Below are positions 46,430 through 57,756 of a stretch of DNA of 64,000 nt, piece after piece; positions within the stretch are counted from its first letter, which is position 1, and each line of letters opens with the position of its first letter. The notes below the pieces were generated by a model. The model saw nothing but the letters and a program-made list of their open reading frames with translations, was not told the DNA's origin and did not search any database. The DNA comes from Gari tellinella (taxonomy: Eukaryota; Mollusca; Bivalvia; Cardiida; Psammobiidae), in NCBI GenBank assembly GCA_922989275.2, contig OV277858.1, forward strand, positions 1,178,001-1,242,000, read 5' to 3'. Both the position numbers and the translations under genes were made by a program.

Positions 46430-47100
46430 GATGTCTTTAAAGACATTTTCTGACCTACTTTTGGTGATAACGCCTAGCCAGGCAATCTCTTAAAAAAGCA
46501 TTCGTCTTGTGCACATGTCGATAGTAAAGAACCATTGAAGAGTCTCATGTTAGGCCCACACCATATATTTGATAGTTTGGATAGTAAAACCCATTGAAAA
46601 TCCCCCTTGAGATATAGAATGTAATGACCTCTTTACAAAACTTCAGATGGCTGAGTCGTTGCATGCACACTGTTCTCATGCTTTACCTGTATTTTTACGT
46701 TTAGTGAGAACAACTGGAGGTCAATAAATGGACTGGGTTAATGTTTTTTAAAGGCATTACATGACTAAGCTTGGGTGGTAACACATATCACCGTAGCAAG
46801 TTTGATTTAAAGCATGAGCCCATGTACTTACTCGGCTAGCGTCTAGGAAAAGAATCACTCAGGCGGCTCATGTGAGGCCCACACCTGATGTTTGATAGCT
46901 TGGTTAGTAAAACCCATTGATAAACCCATTGCTATCTATTATGTAAGGGTCTCTATTCAAAGCTTTAGATGGCTGATCCGTTGCCTGAACAATTTTCACA
47001 TGATCTACCTGTATTTGTACACCTAGCGAGAAAAATAGGGATAGGGGGGTCAATAAATGGACTGGCGTAATGTCTTTAAAGACAATCCTTGAATCGCCGT
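46430..47100. repeat. Direct duplication of about 323 bp inside the arm
   Basis: GATAGTTTGG (46571) and GATAGCTTGG (46894) anchor two copies that share GTCAATAAATGGACTGG, TAGATGGCTGA and AAAACCCATTGA segments. The duplication is also in the right arm, so it predates the inversion. Confidence 0.8.
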
Positions 47101-47690
47101 GTGAAGTGGCGATCAAGAAGCCCCTGTTACGCTAACAAATCTTTTCTACTTCGCTGTTGCCGCTCCTGCTATGATTCGCGGCATTTTGATAAAAACAATT
47201 CGAAGCGTAGCGGAATCGCCGCTCGGTGAAACTGGGGTAGATCCATCAAACGAAACGCAATGCAATGACATATAGTAATTTACACATTTGTCTTAGATTC
47301 TGGTGATTTTTCTTATTTGAATGAGCTGGTTTGCAATTAAACATTGAATCCGAGGAAAAGGGTTAAAACTATATACATGTTACAAATCCACTCTAATAAA
47401 TTTTGTTTTATACAATCAATTAGCCTTCGTTTTAGTGGTGGTAATGGAGAGGTTTTACGGTGAAAAATAGAGGGGTTTTAATGTATGTCCTTCCCTACAT
47501 ACGATTTTTACCGAACAATTGTGCATGCACACACACTCAAAAGTTTTAACGTTCATTTTACTCATTTTCCCATAGCCTGTTCCTAATTTTGAAGACAGGT
47601 GATTACTTTTTTACCCCGCTTTAAGCTACCATCTGCTTAGATATAAAACATATTTCTTATAGTACACATTTATGACTGTATAAATTTAGT

Positions 47691-48260
47691 CCAGGACAGA
47701 TAGGGTTTTACCTCACACAAATTGCAAAAGAAATAAAACTATTTCCATTATGTAGATATTAGACAAATAAGGCTTATGTAAAAAATCGCCATAAAAATCC
47801 GGTGCGGTTTACGAAATATTCGCGAAAATATATGTCCATCTAGTTTACAATTCTGCTGGCTGACATGAGCCACCATACCTGCGTTGTTAAGCACCGGCAG
47901 ATGTCAGATAAGATGCAGGCACTCGGCATTTTCCAGTGATTTCCACAGTTTAATTAAAAGGTAAGTAAAACCATCAAATAAATAATGAAATTTACCAGAC
48001 AATGTTTAAATCCACCTTATTCTAAGCGCACAGCCTGAGTATTAGCATCTGCGGTATAAACACCTGAATGCGTGAAGTTTACAAACTATTGATGACGTCA
48101 TAATAGTATTACTATTGATGACGTCATAATAGTATATGTATGTCCAGAACGCCTTCTTTAAATCAAGATTGTGTTACGTGCATGTGTTTAGAATACAAAA
48201 CATGTTGATAACATTGTATATTATTAACTTCCTTTACTGTATTTGCTGTTGTTGATAAAA
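47691..48260. other. Centre of the inverted duplication, left part
   Basis: Begins with GTCCAGGACAGATAGGG, complementary to a segment near 52880, so the symmetry continues in pieces into the centre. It contains the duplicated CRE-like palindrome at 48085-48134. No gene seen. Confidence 0.5.
48085..48134. repeat. Duplicated 26-bp unit with TGACGTCA palindromes
   Basis: CTATTGATGACGTCATAATA occurs twice, 26 bp apart; TGACGTCA lies at 48093-48100 and 48119-48126. TGACGTCA is the full cAMP-response-element sequence, but no promoter context supports a function. Confidence 0.75.
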
Positions 48261-48389
48261 CTAAAGAATTAAAATGAATTTCATTACTGACGTACGTTTT
48301 ATAAAAAAATCTACGGAAGCCCATTTTGGCCATAAGATGGCTATATTTATTGTTTGTTCTGAAGTACTTTTTCGCGATAATAATATGTT

Positions 48390-49040
48390 ATTAAAAGTAT
48401 TTTGGTCACTCAATGTACATGAGATCACTATTCTGTCTGCCTGGCTGTCCACCTGTCTGTCTTTCGGTATGTCTGTCCAGCACACACTCTTTATTTATAG
48501 TGATATGAGAGAAAACTTGAGATCCCTTGTTTAATAGGCTATCCTCCGAAGGTCTTCGGAAAAACAACAATATACCCCGGTACGCTATTTTCATTATGAT
48601 CTTTATATAGGGTAATGTAATAGGATATACCTGTTTAAAGTATAGTTCCTTAATATGTTCAGGGTATCGAAATTAGCTGTGCACATTGGCCTTGCTTTGG
48701 TTAAAGAAGACAGGAGATCGAGATTGTAAGTATAATCTTGATACTTAGTGAACGCTACTCTGACTGGTTCTCAATCTGTTTGTCTGTCTATTTGTCTGAC
48801 CGAGTGTCTGTCCACCATATTCTCTTTATTTTCAAGCAGGTAACACTTGTGTTCCCAAACCCTTGTTTAATAGGCTATCATCCAAAGGTCTTCGGAAAAA
48901 CAATATATTTTTATTATGATATATTTTCAGGGTATTGTATTTTGCTATCTCTGATCTAATTACATTTCCATAATATGTTCAGGGTACAGAAATGACATGT
49001 GCTCATAGGCCGTACTTTGCATAAAGAAGACTAAATGATA
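48390..49040. repeat. Direct duplication of about 334 bp
   Basis: CCCTTGTTTAATAGGCTAT occurs at about 48526 and 48860, followed in both copies by GGTCTTCGGAAAAACAA, TTTTCATTATGAT-like sequence and AATATGTTCAGGGTA, and preceded by TGTCTGTC stretches. Confidence 0.82.
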
Positions 49041-49149
49041 TTATTATTGGTCAACTGATGGAGAAAGAATGTTCTGTTTACAAAAGAAACCCATTTTCGT
49101 TCAAAGAAGGGTCATTTCTTGACAAATAGTGCAAACAAACAAGATTTAA

Positions 49150-49940
49150 TTAATCTTCTTGCTGAAACACTCATTCATCGGTGAAGACACGGACTTCTCG
49201 TTCTCTTGTGCTACCATGCCGATCTTCAGACAAATGACATTATCTTTCGAACAGACAAAAACCCTAGTTCAAATCGATGGCTGAAAATTTGGAGCATTCA
49301 GAAAATCAAGAAGTTTCTTGGTTTGCAAATGTGTTATATCCTTCCTGCCTTACACGCCTTTACTGGATGCGATATAATTCGCGCATTGTCGCGATTGGTA
49401 AAGGGAACACTTTGAAAAAGGCAAAGTCTAGTGAATTGTTACAGACATAATTTGCAGACTTTCAAGAAGGAACATCACACGAACAAGTGACCAATGTGTT
49501 TGAGAGGATTCTTGTTGCACTGTACAGCGGACCAAGCTTCAGCGACTTGAACACTTTACGCTTGCGCCCTTTCACTGAGAAGACTATCAACAGTTTGAAC
49601 ACTGTGCAGATACATACACTGCCACCAACGTCCTCTGAAGCTATATACTACTGTCTCATCTTTAGACTCGAGAGTGAACTGAAGCAGCAGAAATGGACGC
49701 AATTCTTTGGGGATGGAAGTTTGACAACAGACTATATCTATATGTTGCTGTTGAAACAGACATACCACCAGCTCCAGCAGAACTTTTTGCAATACTATAT
49801 GCAAGTGTATACATAGTCAATTGTGACTCCATGCGATACTCATGCAGAAAGCATTGGCTTAGTGTTCCGTTGTGTGAAAATAATACAGATGTTCCAGCTA
49901 CTCTTATTGTCCTGAACGTGACTTCAGTCTGGAATATAAT
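49150..49940 (+). pseudogene. Relic of the ALHAFTGCD / Cys-rich tail protein family
   Basis: Frames on the plus strand give LCYHADLQTNDIIFRTDK, KKFLGLQMCYILPALHAFTG followed by CD, then after a stop FERILVALYSG, LNTLRLRPF and LPPTSSEA. After a frame change near 49690 come WGWKFDN, VETDIPPAPAELF and CDSMRYSCRKH. This order (ALHAFTGCDT, a VN.LR..F segment, LPPT..AL, GW, TD.PPAP, CSCRK.GL) matches an uncharacterised multi-copy protein family I know from cnidarian, mollusc and chordate genomes, usually ending in a Cys-rich CXC-like tail. Here several cysteines are lost and frames shift, so it is dead. The high copy number suggests carriage by a mobile element. Function unknown. Confidence 0.65.
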
Positions 49941-50880
49941 ATATAAACCTATATACAAGCCACAGGAATGAACTCTTTCATAGCGTAATCGAAAATGGGG
50001 CGACTCAAAGTCACGCCTGCATGACTATTGAAAACATTGTACATGTACATATATATAAACACGCAATATGTGCTGGTTACCTTAAAAGTCATGCTGAAAT
50101 ATGACTATCAGTGGTCATACATGTAGGTGAGACTTTGAGTCGTACCGTTACCGACTACTCAGTGATAGAGTTACTATAATGCGCAAGCATTACTGGGTCC
50201 TTTTAGACGTGTTTAACCAGATCGCCAGTCTGATAAAAAAAATTTATAAATTCAAATAGAACTGTTTTCATCTAATATTGTTTCTTATAACATAACCTAC
50301 GGTTCGAGCGGTAAATAACACCCATTGTTTATTTCTCGTATATAACAAGTGGTTTAACTATGCAAATGAGGTTGTCTCACTAAAATGTGTATCACTACGC
50401 ACTGTCAAAAATGTGTAAACAAATATAGTGTCGGTGATCGAGTCGCTATAGATTGGAAGGGATAAGAGGTGCTTGCTCCCTTGATTTATTCTGAATGAAT
50501 CGGAATTTACCTTTGAACTACCTTTTGCATGTTTACTCAAATGAGCACTCCATCCACGAGCCACTCATCGACTTATGTAGGACAGCTAGCAAGCTAAAAT
50601 AAGTATCGATGTGATATAAATGATATTGCCAGGTTATGTTATAAATAGAATCTAACATTCGTATTCATAATGTATTGGATTTAAAAAACTCGGCAAGCCT
50701 CGTTTTTATCGTTTTCTAAAATACTAGTTTACTTATGAACACTCGTATATATGTCACAAACGTGTAGATCTATATCAGAAGCTATATTAGATATATATGT
50801 ATTAGCTAGCGATACGCACTTACGCACATGCGTAACATCAATTTGAAAAAGGAAAAATCAAACATGGCCAAAAAATGCAT
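49941..50880. other. No feature recognised
   Basis: About 940 bp of AT-rich sequence with no repeat, gene or hairpin I could support. Confidence 0.4.
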
Positions 50881-51083
50881 TATAATCGAAGGCTAGGGGG
50901 TGGGATGGGGGTTAGACATTAATGTCGAAATCCTTCCAATCACATTTCAGAGCTCACAATTTCATTTCTAATTTCCATTTATCTCCCGGGGGAGGACCCC
51001 TGGACGCCCCACCAGTAGTCCTACTTGTCAAATTCAATATTCAGAAACTCTAAAGGTTAGTAACTACAAAGTCGGCAGCTTAA

Positions 51084-51275
51084 CTCTTTCCTCCCTGAAT
51101 GGACAATCCCAGTTTCCATTTTAGTCTAGTCCATTTCTGACTTTTAAGGGTTGCTTTTGTCAATGTTTTGTATTATGACAAACAGCGAAGACCCAGATCA
51201 GATCATGGTTTTCACTGTTTGCATAGGACAAGTGCACTTTTCACATGTATGCGAGACTAGGGTTCAAAGGGTTAA
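51084..51275. mobile_element. Possible TTAA MITE
   Basis: TTAACTCTTTCCTCCCTGAA (from 51080) and TTCAAAGGGTTAA (to about 51275) are weakly inverted. CCAGATCAGATCATGG is inside. Ends are similar to the CCCTTT family but diverged. Confidence 0.45.
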
Positions 51276-51624
51276 AACGTACAGTGCTACATTACCTCTT
51301 GGTCGTGTTAAAACGGAATACTTTTAGCAGAATTAAAGGTTCGTCGCAAAACAATTATGTCTAGATCTAATATAAATGAGCTTTTAAAAAAATTAAATGG
51401 ATCACATAGATCGTATAATGCGTATTTAGTGCCCCAAACCCACAAAACACACTTCAGAGCTCACAATTTAAGTTCTTATTTCCATTTTTTTCTCGTGGAA
51501 GGTCCCCCGGACACCACCAACATTTGTCGATCTCAAGTTAAAACTACAAAGTCGGCAGGAAAAACTCATAAACAGGGCTGCCATTTCTCCGAAATTTACC
51601 GAAATCTTTTGATTTTTATCTTAG

Positions 51625-51716
51625 CAGATGGTACATGTAGCTTAAAGCAGACTGAAAGTAAAGCAGAATGTGCATTAAAGCACATTCTGCTTTAATTTCA
51701 ATCTGCTTTAAATAAT
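51625..51716. repeat. Isolated MITE hairpin
   Basis: AAGCAGAATGTGC / GCACATTCTGCTT with CTTAAAGCAGACTGAAAGT / ATTTCAATCTGCTTTAA extensions: the same central hairpin as in the TTAA MITEs at 38319 and 42196. Confidence 0.8.
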
Positions 51717-52215
51717 CGTGCTGGAAAAGAAAAATATTTGGAAATCTTAGTAGTTTGCATTATCAACTTATGGCAGCCCTGCATACAAAACTTTATTATC
51801 TCTTATATAAGGGAGCTCTGAACAAACGTGTAATTTATCACACAGATCGTATTCAGTGCCCCCAAACCCTCCAAACACACTTCAGAGCTCACCACTCCAG
51901 TTCTAATATTTCATTTTTTGTCCGGGGGTGATCCCCCCCGACTCAACCTAGCGTTTGTCAAAAACAAGTTGCAGACACTCAAAAACTAAGTAGATCTAGA
52001 AACCTAAAAATAATGTTTAATATGTCTAATAATAACGGAGCTTTGAACAAAATTGTATGGTTCACATGCATGGTATTCATTGCCCCAAAATCTCTCCAAG
52101 CACTCTTCATAGCTTACCATTTCAGTTCTTATTTTTCTCGCGGGGGATACCCCCCAACCACCACCACCATCAGGAGGGGGCATCCCTCCAGCACCCCCAA
52201 TATTTGCGTAAACAG

Positions 52216-52744
52216 CTACGCCCCTGTAATATAGCGCCTGTTCTTCGTTTAAACTTTGTGTATAGCAGTAAAACTGGAAACTTTATATTTTGTGCTTCTC
52301 AATTCATTATCAAGTATAGTCTAGCTACAGTGGAGAAAACGATATATTTCACAATAAGCGCTTTCCCATTGCAATAAGTTGGAGTCCATATCAGACGCCG
52401 AGTAATTCGACGTCTGATAAGACTCAAAACAGTTTGCCACTCAGATTGAAATAAATAGATCTAGATAGAAATTTAAAAAAGGGTAATTTTGTTCACTTCA
52501 GTGCTTTGCGCCTGTGTTTTGTAAATATCAGTTAATGTCAAGGTCATATTTAGATTGTGAAGGTCATGTAGTGCATTTTAACATGTTTGGTTTATTTATT
52601 CCTTACTTAGAAAGGATTCTGCATTATATCAAGGTTTTATACCATTTATAACGGTTGTAAGACTATTCCAATAATAAAACAGTGTGTCACATCTGAACGA
52701 CATTTGTTAATTTTTGTCAATTTATTACTCCTCGGGTACCATTT
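52216..52744. other. No gene recognised
   Basis: Contains one ATCAGACGCCGAGTAATTCG hairpin (52387-52420), a member of the motif family described at 39278, and otherwise AT-rich sequence. Confidence 0.4.
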
Positions 52745-52904
52745 TGCAGGTGAAAAAAATCCAATTTGCGCACACACTATCAATGGCGATTTTTAATACA
52801 TGATAGAACACATCATATAGTTCCCAAATATATTTAACGCATTTCTTTTGCAATTTGTTTTAGGTTTGGCGAAAATTTCACCTATCTGTCCTGGACTAAT
52901 TGGA

Positions 52905-53015
52905 ACTGTGTTCTTCAGTGGAGGAATAAAAAACGTAAATATATTTAGAATAGTTTGTGAATACAAAGCATGGACGCAATAGGCAATAATGTATTTTACA
53001 AAAAAAGTATGTTTG
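52905..53015. repeat. Inner inverted repeat, left half
   Basis: From TGTGTTCTTCAGTGGAGGAA to CAATAATGTATTTTACAAAA it is complementary to 55085-55190. The CAGTGGAGGAATAAA motif belongs to the TTAA MITE family. The inserted LINE at 53059-54945 separates the two halves. Confidence 0.8.
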
Positions 53016-53058
53016 TTCTTATAGAAGTTCAAAAGAATTGTTTTATGTATAGGGTAAC

Positions 53059-53643
53059 TAACATTTAGTTCCTTCATATATAAGTGATTTATTTCCACCA
53101 TATGTATTTGAAAGAACAGAGTACTCTCTAAGAAACCAACATGACCTTACTATTCCATACTGCAGAACAGAAATTATGCGAAAGTCTTGTATACCTAGTT
53201 CCATCGCGCAATGGAACAGCTTACAGTCAGAATTTAGGTATGCAACCACACTTTCTTCATTTAAACAAAAAATAAGAAATGATAATATAATAAAAATTCC
53301 AACATATTTCTTCCATGGTAAACGTCAAGAAGCAGTTCTCCATGCTAGACTCAGGAATAATTGCAGTAATTTAAATAATGATCTGTATAATAATTTTCTT
53401 GTACCAAACCCCTACTGTTCTTGTAATGATACCCAAGTAGAAGACGCTGAACACTATCTTTTTGCATGCAGTATGTTTTATAATCACCGCTTAGAAATGT
53501 TTAATAAAATTAGAGCTTTCCATCCACTAAATACTAATTTGTTGCTTACAGGTAGTGACAATTTGTCCTTTGAACAAAACATAATTATTTTTTATGCTGT
53601 TCAGAATTTTGTAAAGAAATCCAAGAGATTTTCGGATAACTGA
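53059..53643 (+). CDS. LINE ORF2 C-terminal fragment, open frame
   Basis: About 194 codons without a stop on the 5'-truncated copy: HLVPSYISDLFPP, QHDLTIPYCRTEIMRKS, IPSSIAQWNSL, VLHARLRNNCSNLNNDL, then the Cys-His motif CSCNDTQVEDAEHYLFACSM. This matches the region after the thumb in many mollusc LINE polyproteins, where the Cys-His motif may help bind RNA. There is no start codon of its own, since the upstream RT and endonuclease are missing. The undamaged frame suggests a younger insertion than the other LINE copies here. Confidence 0.75.
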
Positions 53644-54945
53644 TAACTTCTTATATTGTAATTGACTTTAAAGTTTTGTACAGAGCTCCAGATAAGGGAA
53701 TATCTAAAAACTAGGATCTCAATTTCTGAATTAAACCCTTTGGTGTCACTACAAATCGGAATCGTCTTACCAAGACGATTCTAATGAGTAGTCACACCAG
53801 AGGATCTGTTGCCACTTGAGCCTAGGTTGTGACTACTCATACGGTTTCAAAGTTAGTGGTTTGATCAAATACATTGCTCTTATCTGGAGCCCTGCTTGTT
53901 AACACTGTTTCACGGCAATATTTAAGTGTTTCAAGCCTTAAAATGTGATTAGCCCCCACATGACTTTTTTGTGTTTTCAACGTACAGTTTGCGTGTCTTT
54001 GGCGATCACTATCTACTTACAGGGTTTACCCAAATATAACAACTGCTTAGTGTAGGACAGAACTTTAAATAGGTAATTCCGATAAGAAAGCTGACATAAG
54101 TTTTAAAGACATGCAGTTTTGTATGTTTAGAAGTGGTCGTTCGGGACAGGCCTGGCTGTATCCTCAAGTAGACTACCTAGTACTTAAACTTCTGTTCTTA
54201 TTTATTCTCTCCCTGTCTCAATTTTTATCTATTTTCTTTTTTCTGTTTCTTCCTCTACATTCACTTTCTTGTTCTTTATCTTCTTGTTATGTCGATTTTA
54301 ATATTTTTCTTGCATTAGTTATGCACAGGGCTCCAAATAAGAGGGACTAAATTATCAAATAAAAAAATTAACTCATTTGAGTTATGAAACCATGCGAAGT
54401 AATTACTCATTGAATAACATCTCGAATAGAAAATTGTTTTAGATGGCTGGTACCGTTGGCTAAATGAAGAGACAACCGTTTCTTATCATACTACCCCTTA
54501 TCTGGAGCCCTCACTTATGTTTACGTCATAGGTACCTGTTAGTTCGTGTTAGTGTGTGTATGTGTGTGTGTGCGTGTGTGTGTGTGTGAGTATGTGTGTA
54601 AGGTCAATGTACAGTGGACACTCTGGAACAGGTGTACAATTTTACTAGAATTTTGGTAATCATATGCGGACACAGGATGATGTGGAACGCTCCTTATGGA
54701 GATTTCAGCGTCACTGTGTCATGCAGCACTATACATCCGTAAACCATTCGTGGTTCTTTTACTTCTTACAGAGTGACTACTGTGCAAATGTACATAATTT
54801 GTATTTCCATATCATGTGACCATCTGTATATTATTTGTATCACTACTTGAATAGGGGAGGGCCGTAACTAATGTTGGTAGAACTTGTGGCCCGACCCGAT
54901 TTCATGAATTTGAAATAAAATATGGTTAAACTCAACTAACTAAAC
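53059..54945 (+). mobile_element. 5'-truncated LINE with 3' UTR
   Basis: Starts within the C-terminal part of ORF2 and runs through a stop at 53641 and a 1.3-kb 3' UTR, ending near GAAATAAAATATGGTTAAAC with an AACTAAACTAAACT-like tail. The 3' UTR includes GTTGGTAGAACTTGTGGCC, shared with the minus fragment at 23935-24290. A (GT)n run lies at about 54555-54600. It interrupts the centre of the inverted duplication. No clear target duplication. Confidence 0.8.
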
Positions 54946-55084
54946 TAAACTGGGATATGAATTTCGAAACTTTGAGTTGAACACATTTTAGTATATACAT
55001 GTATAAATAAGGCGTAGACCATATTGGGATATAAGCAGACCCAGATCCTGTTTTAGCAAGAGCAGACAAATATAACAAACGTAC

Positions 55085-55190
55085 TTTTTTTGTAAAATAC
55101 ATTACCGGTATTGCCTATTGCGTCCATGCTTTGTATTCACAAACTATATATATTTACGTTTTTTTATTCCTCCACTGAAGAACACAGTTT
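55085..55190. repeat. Inner inverted repeat, right half
   Basis: Complement of 52905-53015 (GCCTATTGCGTCCATGCTTT, TTATTCCTCCACTGAAGAAC). 54946-55084 between it and the LINE has no recognised feature. Confidence 0.8.
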
Positions 55191-56624
55191 CAATGTATAC
55201 AGTCATAAATGTGTACTATAAGAAATATGTTTTATATCTAAGCAGATTGTAGCTTAAAGCGGGTTAAAAAAGTAATCACCTGTCTTCCAAATTAGGAACA
55301 GGCTATGGGAAAATGAGTAAAATGAACGTTAAAACTTTTGAGTGTGTGTGCATGCACAATTGTTCGGTAAAAATCGTATGTAGGGAAGGACATACATTAA
55401 AACCCCTCTATTTTTCACCGTAAAACCTCTCCATTACCACCACTAAAACGAAGGCTAATTGATTGTATAAAACAAAATTTGTTAGAAAGGATTTGTTACA
55501 TGTATATAGTTTTAACCCCTCGCTGCCTTTCCCCGGATTCAATGTTTAATTGCAAATCAACTCGTTATCATTCAATTAAAAAAATCAACAGAATCTAAGA
55601 CAAATGTGTAAATTACTATATGTCACTGCATTGCGTTTCGTTTGATGGTTCTACCCCAATTTCACCGAGCGGCGATTCCGCTACGCTTCGAATTGTTTTT
55701 ATCAAAACGCCGCGAATCAAAGCAGGAGCGGCAACAGTGAAGTAGAAAAGATTTGTTTGTAGTAGAAGCGTAACAGGGGCTTCTTGATCGCCACTTCACA
55801 CGGCGATTCTAGGATTGTCTTTAAAGACATTACGCCAGTCCATTCATTGACCCCCTACCCCTATTTTTCTCGCTAGGTGTACAAATACAGGTAGATCATG
55901 TGAAAATTGTTCAGGCAACGGATCAGCCATCTAAAGCTTTGAATAGAGACCCTTACATAATATATATCAATGGGTTTATCAATGGGTTTTACTAACCAAG
56001 CTATCAAACATTAGGGGTGGGCCTCACATGAGCCGCCTGAGTAATTCTTTTCCTAGACGCTAGCCGAGTAAGTACATGGGCTCATGCTTTAAATCGAACT
56101 TGCTACGGTGTATGTGTTACCACCCAAGCTTAGTCATGTAATGCCTTTAAAAAACATTAACCCAGTCCATTTATTGACCTCCAGTTGTTCTCACTAAACG
56201 TAAAAATACAGGTAAAGCATGAGAACAGTGTGCATGCAACGACTCAGCCATCTGAAGTTTTGTAAAGAGGTCATTACATTCTATATCTCAAGGGGGATTT
56301 TCAATGGGTTTTACTATCCAAACTATCAAATATATGGTGTGGGCCTAACATGAGACTCTTCAATGGTTCTTTACTATCGACATGTGCACAAGACGAATGC
56401 TTTTTTAAGAGATTGCCTGGCTAGGCGTTATCACCAAAAGTAGGTCAGGAAATGTCTTTAAAGACATCATAGATAAAGACGTTACAGACGGGACCCGAAA
56501 TTCGTGACCTTGGCCTTTGACCTATTGACAAAGAAGTTGAACGCGACACAGTGTCTTTGTATGTCGATTATTTTTGACAGGTTAATTTGAAATCCATTCA
56601 CACATAAAAAGTTATAGATGGGAC

Positions 56625-56865
56625 ATGAACTTTCGGAATGATTGACTGACGGACGTTCGTTCATTTGGAGACTTGCTGGATTTTTCGTTTGTTTAAAAGT
56701 ACCAAACAATAACACAAACATCCCCAATAATAACAACGGAATGAGTGGATATCAGTTGTTTTACATACCAGATAAAGTGACCCTACGTGCGCTCGGACAG
56801 ACAGACGGACGATACAGTTTCTACCTGTCTGCGTTCGGTGGCATAAAAAGAGATCTTTAATGCAC
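56625..56865. other. Right-arm-only block of 240 bp
   Basis: Lies between GTTATAGATGGGA and AATGCACACTGCATA, which are adjacent in the left arm (near 46270). It includes GGACAGACAGACGGACG and GCATAAAAAGAGATC. More likely a deletion in the left arm than an insertion, since no target duplication is seen. Confidence 0.6.
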
Positions 56866-57426
56866 ACTGCATATCTTAAAACTTGCTTTAAACCCGTAGA
56901 TAATCTCTTTCGAAAAGAAATAAGATGAGTCCCTAGAAAGTCTAGGAACGCATGGACATCATTCCCAGAGTGCAGCTGAGAATTTCTCTATTATACATGT
57001 AAACATTTCGAGGAAGTTTGGGAAAATCATTAGAAAACTATTTCAGTTAGAGAGAGGACACGTACAGTGTAACGGACGGAAGGACGGACGGACAGACAGT
57101 GTGGTCACTATATGTCGCCCCGCTGGGGGCATAAAAATGTGTCCCTATAAAGACTAGGGACTGTTTGAGACATCGTTCCTAGAGTGGAGCTTAGAATTTC
57201 TCTCAAAATAAAGGATACCATTAGGTCCCCACAATGTATGGGGACATAGAGAGAATGGTGTGAGATAACGTCCCCACAACGTTTGTTTTTTTCCTTTAAA
57301 CACTATACAGTTGCAAACATATAAACAGAGAGATAAGGATAAACAACAAATGCATAGAGTAACTCTCTGGCTTTAAATCATTATTTTCTTATAAAAGAAA
57401 TAAGATGTGTCCCTAGAAAGTCTAGG

Positions 57427-57662
57427 GTTGGATCATAATCTTTTTTGAGGAAAAATCTAATACGTTTCACAAATAGGTTTTGAAAATGTATATGTCCATA
57501 GTATAAATGTAACTTAAAATCTTTTCTGCGGCAAGGTATTTCACATCCGGAGTTTTATGGTGATGTGATTTACAGACTTCGTAAGATTCTTGGACATATA
57601 CATTTTCAAAACCTATTTGTGAAACGTATTAGATTTTTCCTCAAAAAAGATTATGATCCAAC
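57427..57662. repeat. Perfect 72-bp inverted repeat
   Basis: Arms 57427-57498 and 57591-57662 are exactly complementary, separated by 92 bp. The right arm is coding LINE sequence; the left arm is its inverted copy. Confidence 0.95.
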
Positions 57663-57756
57663 TATATTGCTGCGCACTTCACGTTTGGTTGTCGATCAAT
57701 CTACAATTGATAACTATGCTTTCCTCTTTGGTTGTGCGACGACAGACAGGGCTTAG
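57505..57756 (+). pseudogene. LINE ORF2 C-terminal remnant
   Basis: Frame reads KSFLRQGISHPEFYGDVIYR, then LRKILGHIHF, KRIRFFLKKDYDPTILLRTS, VVDQSTIDNYAFLFGCATTD and RA before a stop. The HPEFYGDV...LRK and YDP.I...T patterns are typical of a LINE ORF2 C-terminus. Only about 80 codons remain; the 5' end is replaced by the inverted segment. Confidence 0.7.

Larger units (their letters stand above)
41298..47690 (+). repeat. Left arm of a large inverted duplication
   Basis: Matches the reverse complement of 55190-60992 in order from the outer edge (CTTGTCACTTGGTGTTTATG, matched by CACCAAGTGACAAG ending at 60992) to the inner edge (TTTATGACTGTATA near 47680). It contains three insertions or extra blocks missing from the other arm (42196-42439, 44145-44678, 45065-46130) and lacks two present there. 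No host gene is visible. Confidence 0.92.
50885..52215. repeat. Four dispersed copies of a segment of about 190 bp
   Basis: Copies at about 50930-51060, 51357-51555, 51805-51985 and 52010-52215 share CTTCAGAGCTCAC or a close variant, TTTCATTTCTAATTTCC-like sequence, then a G-run/C-run element (CCCGGGGGAGGACCCCTGG and variants) and a GTCAAA or CAAGTT end. The second and third lie on either side of a TTAA-type MITE hairpin. Confidence 0.75.

Noticed and set aside
47090..47235. GAATCGCCG / GGCGATC segments as ends of a small transposon
   Set aside because: The pairs are too short and are present unchanged in both arms, with no empty site or target duplication.
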